This document shows, one piece after another, positions 10,715 through 20,913 of a stretch of 64,000 nt of DNA. How positions within the stretch are numbered: the stretch's first letter is position 1; each line of letters opens with the position of its first letter. The notes under the pieces were generated by a model. That model ran no database searches. It worked only from the letters and a program-made list of their open reading frames with translations, and was not told the DNA's origin. Origin of the DNA: Sclerotiophoma versabilis (taxonomy: Eukaryota; Ascomycota; Dothideomycetes; Pleosporales; Didymellaceae); the NCBI GenBank assembly GCA_012274445.1, contig JAAROD010000058.1, positions 1,116,001 to 1,180,000 of the forward strand, in the 5' to 3' direction. Both the position numbers and the translations under genes were made by a program.

Positions 10715-13278
10715 TTATCTGTCCTCCTCGCTACTCCAACCAGCGTCGTCATCCTGATCAATAGACTCCATGACCTCCTTGATAACACCATGAGACTTCG
10801 GATCCAGATTTAACGCGATCGTCAGATGCCTTATCGCGTTCGCGCGATCTCGGGTTTTCTTGTAGCAGCGGCCAAGCAGGAAGTGAATGTTGGCGTCATC
10901 AGGTTCGAGGTCCTTTAAGTAAAGGAGATCCTTCAGACTCTCATCCGTATCTCCCAGCTTGAGTAGTGTCTGCGCCCTGCGGAAGCGCGCCATGATGGAT
11001 CTTGAATCAAGCGTCACAGCGGCGTTGAAATGTGAGAGGGCGACATCGGTCTTCTTCATGCGGTCGAGAACCTGGTCGAAGTTAATACTGTCCTCTCGTA
11101 TTTGTCTGTTGTACTTACCAGGCCAATCCTAACAATGATCATAGCATTGTTTGGATTGATCTGGGCGGCAGCCTTGTAGTGCTTCTCGGCAACGTCGTAC
11201 TTGCCAAGCCTCTCGTATACACTTCCGAGACCATACCAGCCGTTGTAGTGCCTATTGTCGGCACTAATCGCGTTCCGGTACGCTTGTATAGCTTTATCGT
11301 ACTCCTCGTTGGCCACGTGCTCGTGACCTTGTAGGGTAAAGGCGTAGGCAAACTTGGGATTCAGTTGCGTGGCTCGGACAAAGCACTTGACTGCATCATC
11401 ATGTTGTCGCTCCAGAGACGATGCGTTGCCGAGAGCGCACCATGCCTGCGGTGACAGACGGTCCTGGTCGATCAAGGTATGCGCCAGGTAACCCAGAGCG
11501 ACCTCATTCTTCAGCTGCCATAAGGTGTTGGAATACACCTCCATGTGATCGAGATACGAAGGCGCCTTCTCCCGTATCTTCTTAAACACCTTTTCCGCCT
11601 CTGCATACTGTGCATGTTCGTAGTGTGCTTTGCCAATATGCGCAAGTACCCACGGCGTGTCGCGCTGCGTTGTTGGTACAGACGCGAATGCTTCCAGAGC
11701 TTTGACCGATTCGTAACGACCCAGATGCCTGTAGCCGGACCCGATCCTAAGCAGCAGGTCCAGAAGCCATTTCAGCGCCTCTTCCTCGCGTGCAGTCTCG
11801 GTTGAATGCGCCATCTTGAGAGGAGGCGGTGGTGCTGACGCAGCTGCGCTCAAGGGCCTTGGCTTGGGCTCCATGAGCTCTGTAGTATCGAGAGTGGGTT
11901 TGCGGTTGCCGCTAACAACTCGTCCTACGGTCGAGGTGGTGCCTGTCCTTCCCTTTGTTCCTGTTGCCCTGACTTTCCGCAACTCTCGTCGCTCTCTCGT
12001 CTCTGGATCCCTGCTCGGGGCAACAGCTGGTGGTCGACTCGTAGTACGAGCGGAACCTATGGAAGTTATAGAGTTGAACAAACGGGCGCTCCTACGTGGC
12101 GGTGCAGCTGTAGGATCGACTGCGTGTTGTTGGGAAGCTTGTGTAGGTTGCGTGTGCGTGGAATGGCCTGAGACAGTCCTCTTATGGCCGTTCTGATTCA
12201 CCGGTCGTGGTATGTCTGTCTGCTCACCATCTGAAGGGTTCGTTTTCGTTCGCACTCTCGACGTGATCGGTCGCATTCTAGGCGGATCTTCCACGGGGGC
12301 AAAGGGCTGCATCCTAATCTTCCGCCCTGGCGCATGCATGATATCCGCTGGCCCACGCTCCGTCATAACTGGGCCTCCGCCCTCGCCCATCATCATATCG
12401 TCGTCGTCAGGGTCTTGACCATTAGCCACCGGAGTTTCAACATTATGATATCGGCCGTTGGGCGCTGGGTTTCTGCCGTTCAACTTCGAAAGCAAGTTCG
12501 TTCCTCCCATGTTGAGCCCAACATCTCCTCGCTGTCGTGGGGGTGGGTTGAAGGGGTCATCTTCAGGTCTAGACACGAATGGGTTGTTGCTTTCCAGACT
12601 GTCCTGCGTGAGTGCGACTTGCGCTGTGTGTCCGTTTTGTGCGGTCTGCGCTATCGACTCTACCATGGCCGGGGTAATGGTGAAGACGTTCTGCGGTCGA
12701 ACAACGGCGCCGATGTCGCAGAGGCCAGTGAAAGCATCCCACATGAACGAGTTGAGCTTCAGCGAGTCCACGTAGTATTCGATGGCCTTCTTGGTGTCGC
12801 CGTGTGCAGCCCAAAGTTTCCCTAGCAGGCAGAAGCACGCTGCAGCGTCTGGCACATGCCGTCTGGAGGTCTCTGAGTGCTTGTCTGGTTTCGCTGTTAG
12901 CATGACCACGCCGTTTTCCTAGACGCCCATTGCGCGCTTACTCCAGTGATTGCGCCCATGCCACAGTCCTCTGGCCTTCTCGAGCGCTGTAGCGCCCAAC
13001 TCAAACCGCTCAAGGGCCAAGCATGCCTGCGCAAACACGTAGACACAAGCTAAATGTTGCGCCTGCGCTGCCTTGTTCTTGGAATGCTCGAACGCGGCTT
13101 TGTACCTTCCTAATCGAAGGTGGCAGAGGGCTAGCAAGTGCGCAGCATCGGCGTTGCGGGTGTCCAGCGCGTGCAGGCGGCCGGCGAGGAACAGGGCGTT
13201 TTCGGTGAAGCCGTTGTCGAGGTGGTAGTGTATGAGTTGTCGCAGCTGGGCGTTAACCGCAGAAGGCGGCGGCGACAT
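10715..13278 (-). CDS. cdc27: Anaphase-promoting complex subunit 3 (Cdc27/Apc3, BimA-type TPR protein)
   Basis: Three exons on the minus strand (13278-12942, 12893-11119, 11071-10715) with 48- and 47-bp introns close to 823 codons (822 aa), similar to Aspergillus BimA. The start MSPPPSAVNAQLRQLIHYHL matches the Cdc27 N-terminus; the frame upstream of 13278 has no ATG. The N-terminal TPR block (about 1-165: NALFLAGRLHALD, LLALCHLRLGRYKAAFEH) mediates dimerisation. The middle (about 200-450) is disordered and Ser/Arg-rich, with a GLNMGGTNLLSKLNGR motif. The C-terminal TPR superhelix (about 460-800) includes AWCALGNASSLERQHDDAVKC and GWYGLGSVYERLGKYDVAEK, which in the family bind the IR tails of Cdh1/Cdc20 and Apc10. 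It ends with an acidic tail. Essential nuclear ubiquitin-ligase component, not a cluster-specific gene. Confidence 0.95.
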
Positions 13279-13849
13279 GGCGGGCGGACGGATAGTGTTG
13301 CGTATCGCGCGCAAGAAAGATGGAGTTGAGAAAGATGGCGACGTTCACGGTGGTATAGGCATGAAGACGGCGAGGTGAGGGTGCCAAGGGGACGTGGGCA
13401 ATGCGCGTGTTGACAGGCGTGTTTCGCGGTGAAAGTCGATGTTGTGTTGCTAGGTGACGCTTTCGGCGTGCTCGACAAAGCGAATTGGCAAACACAGCAC
13501 ACAGCGGGCGCAGCAAAGGTGAAGGCGGACGTGCCCTTATGGTGACATACTAGGGAGCAGCGAAGGGCTCAACTGCAGCAGCGGGGCCAGAAGGGGTCGC
13601 GGTGTCGTCCTGCGCAAGAACAGTCGTGGTGCAGTGCTCGCGCTTGTTGTGTACGCAGAGGTGAGAGTTGGCGCACAGGGCAGGCGGCAGGTCCTGGCCA
13701 CCACTCGGGATGCCTGCCACTGCCCGCAGCCATCGTCATCGCACGCACACCGCACCGCGACTGCAGTTGATTGCTGGCCATTGAAACACGAAACACACGA
13801 CAGTGTTTCGCCGCAAACAGTTCCGTTGTCCCCACAGCTGTTGCCCGCA
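13279..13849. promoter_or_regulatory. Divergent intergenic region, cdc27 / TMEM208-like gene
   Basis: 571 bp separate the two divergent ATGs, so both promoters must lie here. No TATA box was recognised, and the short ORFs in it have no domain content. Confidence 0.55.
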
Positions 13850-14528
13850 ATGGCGCAGGTATGTCTTCACCCCACTTCCTTTGGCGCCATGTGGCCATTG
13901 TTCTATTCTACCAGCACACACGACAGCTTAGCACCCACGCAACCAAGCTTTCAGCATGCATGATCGATACCAATACTGCATCTCACGTTCCAGTCAGGAC
14001 TAACAAGACCAGAAAGCCACCAAAACCCTTGCCGCGGCCAACACGCGCCGTCTAAACACCACCCTCTACCTCACCCTGGCCGTCCACACCCTCTTCTGGC
14101 TGCTGCGCGCCCTCGTCTTCCGCTCCTCCTTCACCCGTCGCTCGCTGGTTCTTTACATCCTCCTCTCCGCCCCGCAGCTCCTTATTAACCTGCAATTCGA
14201 GCGGCTCTCGCGCCCCACCCACCTCCCCGATGGCTCCATCAAGCGCCCCGGCGAAGACCTCGACGCTCCAGGACTGACAGAGTACATGTGGGATGTGACA
14301 TACTGGACATATGGCTGCATTGTGCTGGCGACATTGTTTGGGGACTGGATGTGGTGGGGCATGCTTGTTGTGCCCGTGTACAGTGCCTACTCGCTGTATG
14401 GCGTGTACCGGGGGTTTAGGGGCGCTGGCTATCAGGATGCGGCCGGTGTGCCGCAGCCAGGTGCCGCGCAGAGTAAGCGGCAGGCAAAGATGGAGAAAAG
14501 GGGTGGGCAGAAGGTTGCGTACAGATGA
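13850..14528 (+). CDS. TMEM208/Snd2-like ER membrane protein (DUF788)
   Basis: The first coding exon is only nine bases (MAQ, 13850-13858), followed by a 154-bp intron with a good branch site (gactaac at 13998-14004) and exon 2 at 14013-14528. The product is 174 aa and begins MAQKATKTLAAANTRRLN, the TMEM208/DUF788 signature. Three to four hydrophobic segments follow: LYLTLAVHTLFWLLRALVF, SLVLYILLSAPQLLI, YWTYGCIVLATLFGDWMWWG and the adjacent MLVVPVYSAYSLYGVY. The C-terminal tail is basic (SKRQAKMEKRGGQ). Yeast Snd2/Env10 and human TMEM208 act in the SRP-independent (SND) route that targets proteins to the ER, so this is likely the fungal orthologue. Divergent from cdc27. Confidence 0.9.
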
Positions 14529-14945
14529 GGTGGAGAGCTTCGAGGAGCATTGGGGGAAATGCTTGTCCATCTTGCATACAGATGCGCTCGCGCGTACTCT
14601 TGCACCACGTCGCGGACGTTGGGAGGAGAAGGGCGGCAGCAGAAACGTGTGCAGCTCCCTTTCGGAGAGGCATGGGCTGTCAGGCGCTGCATTATCAGGA
14701 ATCAGGGCCATGCTAACATGTCGCCAATTGGAGATGAGAGTTGGGGAGCAGGCATGGAAAGCGTGTGTTACCAAGGATAGAATGCATTTCACTCCGGTAG
14801 GACGACAGAGTGAAGACAAGACGTAGGTATATTGCTTGAAATGCTAAACGCAGGCATCCTGGCCAATGCAAGTCCACGTTCCAGATGCATCCATATGCTA
14901 CAGGTGATACAGACACAGACAATAAAGTTACATATCATACAAGCT
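14529..14945. other. Convergent 3' flank region
   Basis: 417 bp between stop codons of the TMEM208-like and mS45 genes. It contains several GC-rich spurious ORFs but nothing recognisable; presumed 3' UTRs. Confidence 0.55.
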
Positions 14946-16383
14946 TTATGCTTCGACCTTGGTTGGGATCTTGACTTGTCCCTTCTTGCGGTCCTGGTGA
15001 GGGAGGCCATATCTCCAGCCAACACCCCTCGCGTCCCTTCCATTGCGCCCAGCGCTTTCAACGCTGACGTCCTTGAACACAAAGTCCCATCTCCTCTGAG
15101 GAACAACCTTCTGCGCTCGGATCTCCGCTTGCCTAGCATCTTCTTTGCGCTTCTTCTGCGCTGTCTCCTCGGCGAAACGCTCCTCAGCAAGCTTGCGGCG
15201 CTCCTCGAAGCTCAGGCCTGCGGCAAGCTCACGTTCAGCCTGTACCAACTCAGGGTGGGGAATGCGCTTGTCGGCAGGCAGAAGGCTGTTGTCAAAGGCC
15301 TTGCCAGCATCTTCACGTGTAAAATGCCTTGACTCAGCAACAGGAACCCACAGCTGCTGGCGGGTGGCAGGGTGCACGATCAAGTCGTTGATGGGTTCGT
15401 GGACAATGGGTCGCTTACCCCTGTTCTTGGGGTTCGAAGTATCGACGTGTGGTGTTGTGGGCAGCATGTTGAGAACTGCCTTAGAGTATGGAATGGCCAA
15501 GGTTTTACCCTAAGAAGCGATCAGTACTCGTCGCTGCAGTAAGTTGGTGGTTGAGTAGGCGAAATTATCGTCGACGTTCAGCAGAAGCAGAGCTCCCGTT
15601 TACATTTTGTAACCATGTGGATGTCTTAAAGACTAATCGAATTTCATAATGTCTCATCATGTCGTGGGCAGGAATCAAAAAACAAAGGGAGATGTGTGAA
15701 CATACCTGTGCAAGCCACTCCTTCTCCATCTGCTTGAGACGTACGACAGCGCCGACACGCTCGTTACTGACACCAAACTCAACACTAGCAAGCGATACTG
15801 TTGCCCCGTCTCGCTTTACGCGTTGGTAGATGGCTTCGCGCAGCTCTTCGCTCAGCACAGGTTGACTGCGGAAATATTGATTCAAGGGGAAGGGGCGGAG
15901 ATCTTCTGTGGTCTCAGGGGGTAGCTTTGAGTCATCCTTCTCCGCACCCTTCTTTTCAGCCTCCTCCTTCCGTGCTGCAGACTCCAGCTCCTCTAGCGAC
16001 TCTTGCCCCTCTGGTGTTTTTGTCTCCTCTGTTGAAGCGGCGGCTTCGTTTGTGGTCTCCGTCAACTTTGCCTGGCCCTCCTCCTGTGGCTTTGCTGCTC
16101 CTCGCTGATACCCAGGTCCTGCACGAACCAAGTTGCCGAACTTGTCATAGGCGCCGAGGTAGTTCGTAGAGTCTGGGAGAGGATCCTTCAGCTGCTTCCC
16201 CGGACCGTTGAGCCAGTCGTAAAACTTCCGCCGCCGTAATGTGACTTGTTGGCATGGTGTCTGTGAGAACTGGCGCGATGATTGCGCGTTTTGTGTGATG
16301 GATTGCGGTCGTGTGCATGAGGATTGGCTGGGAGAAGGCCGGGGAAGAGAGGAGAACCTGGAGGAGCGTATCCGAGGAGGCAT
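14946..16383 (-). CDS. Mitochondrial small-subunit ribosomal protein mS45 (Mrps35-type)
   Basis: Two exons (16383-15706 and 15509-14946) separated by a 196-bp intron close to 414 codons (413 aa). The N-terminus is Arg/Ser-rich without acidic residues (MPPRIRSSRFSSLPRPSP), a typical mitochondrial presequence. RRRKFYDWLNGPGKQLKDP and a GAYDKFGNLVRAGPGY segment follow, then a Glu/Lys-rich linker (about 95-155), then PFPLNQYFRSQPVLSEELRE and IYQRVKRDGATVSLASVEFG. These match the fungal 'eukaryotic mitochondrial regulator' family (PF12298), now assigned as mS45 in yeast Mrps35. Exon 2 carries VHEPINDLIVHPATRQQLW and a basic C-terminus. Role: structural part of the mitochondrial small ribosomal subunit. 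Confidence 0.88.
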
Positions 16384-17829
16384 TGCTATTGTGAGTCAAT
16401 GCTATCGCATCGAAGCAATATAATACAGGAAGTGAAACGAAGACGCGAGCAACGAGCGTGGGTTTCGCGATGTGTTGTTGAAGCTCTGAACACCAACATG
16501 CAGAAAAGTTACATTGGTCCTAGCTTGAGACTAGCCTTGCCAAGATCTATGTCACGTGGTTTCGACTGACATTGTTTCCAGAGCCTCTTAGCAAGCCAAA
16601 CATGACTATCATACTCATTCTTTTGTCTGCGAATACTCGAGCGTCTATGCCTTGAAAATATCTAGAATACAATCAGATTGTCCAGACAAGCAAGGTAGTG
16701 CGGTGATCGGGGCAAGCCTCCCGCCATCTTTCGAGACTTGCGTTTTCCCATGATAGTCTGTGCAACCATATGCAAGGGCGGGCGTTCCTCTAAACACCAC
16801 ATGGTCGCCAGGCGACGATCCCTCCCAGGCATTCGCGGCCGACTTCGCAGCTGGTCTTGGCTAATTGTCAAGATCTCAGAAGAGGCGGCTTGCTACTGGG
16901 TAGAGAGCATAGGATGCTACTCCAAGTTGAAACACCTTCTCATTACTTTACGCTTGCACTTGAGTTCGAGAATCATGACGCGATGACTTTTATTAGGTAG
17001 TGTTATGGGGGATGTCGCTCTATGCAGCCACATGTAGCAACCCAAAATGGTTGACGTAAAGTAAAATGCCAGCCAAGTAATGACAGGCCGTTAGAACATG
17101 AAGGCAGAGACCGAAGTCCGAGTAAATGCTTGCCAAATCCAAATAATAGATGTAATGACGGAATATGGTCCAGCTCCTAGTATGCTGCGAGCCTGCAATG
17201 CGCGTGTAGATGAAAGACGGGGAATAAGAAATCAAGGGGGGATGAACTATCAGAACAACAAGTCTTCGACAGACTGCCAGACTGCGAGCCTGCTAAACAG
17301 TGGCGGACCATGAACAGTCTAACGGTGATTTCGTCGTCGCTCGAATTAGGGAAACATCCCAAAATCGCAGACACGACTCCATGTTATTCCTCGAAGTCAG
17401 ACGAGTCAATTTACTCTCCTGGTGCCCAACCTGAAAGCGGCAGCGCCGGATGGAAAAGCGTCCACAACTTGTGTAGAATAAAAAAATAAAAATGAAATAA
17501 AGAATCCAGCCTCTTCAAACGCCTCTCCGTGCAAACCGTGTAGCCAATTAGCAAACGCACAAGGGGGAATCATCGCTGTATGCTGGAAGGAAGTCCATAC
17601 CCAGAGGACGCAACAGTCCTAAAGGAAGTTCCGCGCCTGTACCCATGCCCTTGCATAAATGAGAAATGAACCCAGATTCAACCCAAACAATCCAACACCT
17701 CGCAATGTAACCGAAGTGACAGGATATAACGCAACAAATATGCAGCATACACGAGATGTATGCTTAGTGATCGATGCACCCCCAAACTCCTCATCAATCA
17801 TGACGGCGATACCATCATTATCGTCATCT
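16384..17829. other. Gene-free stretch, about 1.4 kb
   Basis: Contains the mS45 promoter (left) and probably a long 3' UTR of the whi3-like gene (right). A run of A-rich sequence near 17476-17502 may be part of that 3' UTR. No coding signal seen. Confidence 0.5.
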
Positions 17830-19554
17830 CTAACGGCCCATCATGTACGCGGAGTAGCTTCCACCCATACCTCCAAAGCCATTGCCGCCTGTGGCCATAG
17901 GTTGGCGCATGCCGCTGGACATTTCGTTTGGACCCATGCCGAAGCCGCCGTTGGCATACATGCCGAAGCTGTTGTTTCCGTTTGCGTGTGACTGGTTCGC
18001 TAGACCTGGAGGGGCGGACAAGCCAGGTGGTGGCCCAGTAGCAGTCGAAAAGCCAGGAGGGGCTCCAACGCCGCTACCAAACCCAGATAAAGGAGTGCTT
18101 GGAGTGATGGATGATGCCGGTCCCATGCTGGCGTGCTGTCCGCTGCGAACGCCGAGAGGGTTCTTCGAGAAACTAAGTCGAATTCCACCCTTGACGCTGT
18201 TGTGCAGCATGTATCCGTAGAGCTCGTTCAGAGCCTTGGTAGCAAATGATGTGTCTTCGAATTCGACGAAACACATGGGGCCATTCTGCTTCGTTCGGAA
18301 ACAGAGACGCTTGTACCCGCGCTGTTTGGAGAAGACAGCCTTGAGCTCGTCTTCAGACGTGTCCATAGGCAGGTTTCCAACGTAAAGCGTATTGCAGGGT
18401 GGGTTCTGATCAGCAGGATTGACCGGGGGATAAGTGGGTCGAGCAAAATGCGAGGAGTACTGCTGGAAGCCTGTATTGGACCCATTGTTCAAGGCAGAGG
18501 GTGCGTTGTGAGGAGACATTGCGGAAAGACCGGGCCCAGGTGACTGCATAGTGGCTGCAGATCGAGGAGATGCGTAGTTGTTCAACGGTGGGGAACCCAT
18601 ACCGTTGACGCTGTTCGTATTCAGCGATAGTGATGCAAACCGGGACACTGGGATCGACGGGTTTGGGTTCGTTGCTCTGCGCGACATGTTGGAATGAGCA
18701 GATGGACCTCCAGTGGCGTACCCGATGGACTCGTTGAGCAAATCGTTATCATCGTCTGCTTCGTCATTGATGACTGACTTGCCCAGATTGCGGCTTGCAA
18801 ACGAGGTTTGTACAGGTGACGTCGGCGAGAACAGGTTAGAAACTCCGAATTCTCCGTTGCCAAGACCTGGGGTCCCATTTGGTGGGGACATCTTCTCCAT
18901 ATTTTGGAAAGTCCCATTGTATCGCGAAGATTGACGGGCGTTCGCAGTCGCGCCGGCGATCCCGGTGGAGGATGCAATAGATCCATGTCGCGCAGATCCG
19001 CTATCAACAGTGTTGCGCCGCGAGCCAATAGCGCCGCCAAGGCCGTCCTGCAGCACCTCGACGATCAGAGTTGCGTCCTTGGTAGCATTGCGTTTGCCAT
19101 TGAGGAGATCGCGCGCCTCCTTTGCGCCCTCGTAGGTCTGGAAGTAGGCAATAGCGGAGGCAAAGCCCTTGTCTTCGGCGTATCGAGATTGAGGAACCAT
19201 TTCGCAGTCGACTAGATCCTTGGCAAAAAGTAAAATGTTGCGCACAGCTTCCTTGTCGCTGTTGCTTGGGAGCCTGCGCAAGAAAATAGCGTGTCGGGTC
19301 TTGCCGTCCGAGGTAGAGTCGACGTCGCCAAAGGAAAGCATAGAGAGACCGTTGCGCTCAGCTGGCCGGCGCTCGCCGATAGCGCCGTTCATGTTGTATG
19401 TGTGGGAGGATGAGAAGACGTCTGCGGTCATAGTTTTTTGGGAGAACAGCTTCGGGGGTGACGACGAGTTGGAGCTGCTTAGCGAGCCGTGGAGGAAAGG
19501 GCTGTTGGAGAGGTTCGAAGGGCTTGTGCTGCTCGGACTGGGCCCACCGGCCAT
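17830..19554 (-). CDS. Whi3-like RNA-binding protein (RRM)
   Basis: A single-exon 574-aa protein. The N-terminal 80 residues are Ser/Pro-rich. A first, degenerate RRM-like segment spans about 85-170 (HAIFLRRLPSNSDKEAVRN). A long Asn/Ser/Pro-rich low-complexity region follows (about 180-385). A canonical C-terminal RRM lies at about 388-465: NTLYVGNLPMDTSEDEL carries RNP2 and MCFVEFEDTSFATKAL carries RNP1. The pattern CNTLYVGNLP...GYKRLCFRTKQNGPMCFVEFED is that of yeast Whi3/Whi4, which bind G1 cyclin mRNA, form condensates and control cell size and polarity. The tail is Gly/Pro/Met-rich and prion-like. Likely a cytoplasmic translational regulator. Confidence 0.9.
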   Translation of the reverse strand: MAGGPSPSSTSPSNLSNSPFLHGSLSSSNSSSPPKLFSQKTMTADVFSSSHTYNMNGAIGERRPAERNGLSMLSFGDVDSTSDGKTRHAIFLRRLPSNSDKEAVRNILLFAKDLVDCEMVPQSRYAEDKGFASAIAYFQTYEGAKEARDLLNGKRNATKDATLIVEVLQDGLGGAIGSRRNTVDSGSARHGSIASSTGIAGATANARQSSRYNGTFQNMEKMSPPNGTPGLGNGEFGVSNLFSPTSPVQTSFASRNLGKSVINDEADDDNDLLNESIGYATGGPSAHSNMSRRATNPNPSIPVSRFASLSLNTNSVNGMGSPPLNNYASPRSAATMQSPGPGLSAMSPHNAPSALNNGSNTGFQQYSSHFARPTYPPVNPADQNPPCNTLYVGNLPMDTSEDELKAVFSKQRGYKRLCFRTKQNGPMCFVEFEDTSFATKALNELYGYMLHNSVKGGIRLSFSKNPLGVRSGQHASMGPASSITPSTPLSGFGSGVGAPPGFSTATGPPPGLSAPPGLANQSHANGNNSFGMYANGGFGMGPNEMSSGMRQPMATGGNGFGGMGGSYSAYMMGR

Positions 19555-20100
19555 TTCTTTCTTTGTCGTCGGGGTATCGTGGCGGGCGTGGGGGAGACAA
19601 AGAGAGTCGATCGAGGCGAGTCAAAACGGGCGGCGCAGACCAATGCAGTGAGTCGAGGGAGAGGATCCAGAAGTGACGGGTTTCGGGTCTTGTGGTGGAA
19701 GGGTGGAATGGAGAGAAGGGTGGTGCCTGGGGGTCAAACAGCTTCGAAACGTGGTGATGGTGGGCAGGTCAACTCTCAACGGTCGCAAAGGCGCAGGCGC
19801 ACGTGTCTGGATAAGGGATTGGCGCGGTGCGGTAAGAATGACGGGCGCTGGCGTGGTCGAGGGACGACAAAGTCCGGCACGCAGCCGCTGCGGAAGGAGG
19901 ATGCAGTCGTCCGGGGGGTGGTTGCTCGGCCGGCTTGGGGAGCGATGCGACGACGGCTGGCGGCTGGGGGTCCGGGCTGATATGAGGGCAGGCGGCGTGG
20001 TGGAAAACGAAGGTTGGAGCTGGTGCGCTAGCCTGCGAGCGGGTCGGCGAGGAATGCGCCTGCAGCGAGGGCTGCACGGGGCAATGGATGGGTTGGGGCA

Positions 20101-20158
20101 GAGTGGCAGGGTAGCAGGGTGGCAGAAGGTGGCAGAGAGTGGCAGAGAGTGGCAGAGG
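20101..20158 (+). repeat. Tandem GTGGCAGA-type repeat
   Basis: About six imperfect 9-10-bp units built on GTGGCAGAGA/GTGGCAGGGT lie head-to-tail, the last three nearly identical. Likely a replication-slippage minisatellite in the GC-rich block upstream of the whi3-like gene. Confidence 0.8.
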
Positions 20159-20815
20159 ACGGGTTGCGAGGCCAGTGCATGCAAGAAGCAGCAAGAGGGG
20201 ATTTGGGGGGTGCGGCCGCGAGAGCTGGTGGCTCAGGCGCTGGGCTGCGAGCTCGGATCGCTGGGCTGGTCGAGGGCAAGGTACGGCGCAGGCCAATCGG
20301 GGCGGCGGCAAGGGTGCGGGCAGGAGCGCGTGTTGGAGTGCCGACTGTCGCCAGTCGTGGGATGGGCGTTCTGCGACGTCTCCGCGCGGCAGTGAGACTC
20401 TGATGGCAGCGGCCGGGCAGGGCGCATCTGACAGAGAGCGAGGGAGGGAGGAACGGCACGGTGCAGCAGAGCAGGAGCAGCAGCAGGAGTGGGTGTGGGA
20501 AGGCGAGGTTTGGTGGAAAGCAGACGGGGCGCTCTTGCTAAAAGCGACCTCACCCATGGGAAGGCGCGCGTTGGGACTGGTGCTGGTGCTGTGGGCTTGA
20601 CCTTGACCCGGAACCCTTGGACAGCACCGCGACCACGGCGGCCTAAGCTGATTCGGCTGTGCGAGTACTCCAGACACTTGCAGACGCGCAGCGCAGTCAC
20701 ACAGGTACCGCGACAGACGTGCGCGATAGAGATAGCGTACCACGAAGCCGGCCACGACCACTGCCACCGCGCCTGCCCCCCAACGCTGCCGCGCCGTGTG
20801 GGTTGCGAGCCACCG

Positions 20816-20913
20816 CGCCTGCCCTCTGCTGCACGCGTGCCTGCCCTCTGCTCCACGCGTGCCTGCCCCGTCGAGCATGGAGCATGGAGCATGGAGCGTG
20901 GAGCATGGAGCGC
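20816..20913 (+). repeat. Two adjacent tandem repeats (22-bp and 7-bp units)
   Basis: From about 20816 to 20870 there are about 2.5 copies of a 22-bp GC-rich unit beginning GCGTGCCTGCCC. Immediately after, 20873-20913 is a 7-bp repeat GAGCATG present as six units, two of which vary (GAGCGTG and a final partial GAGCGC). Neither is in a recognisable gene. Confidence 0.8.

Noticed and set aside
11545..12825. Plus-strand ORFs antisense to cdc27 (up to 163 aa)
   Set aside because: They are mirror frames of a well-supported conserved gene and have no domain of their own.
13279..13314. Upstream start for cdc27 at 13314
   Set aside because: The codon there is TTG, not ATG; the ATG at 13278 aligns with the family N-terminus.
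20873..20913. Short-unit repeat array as a CRISPR-like element
   Set aside because: Units are contiguous 7-mers without spacers in a eukaryotic genome; simple tandem repeat.
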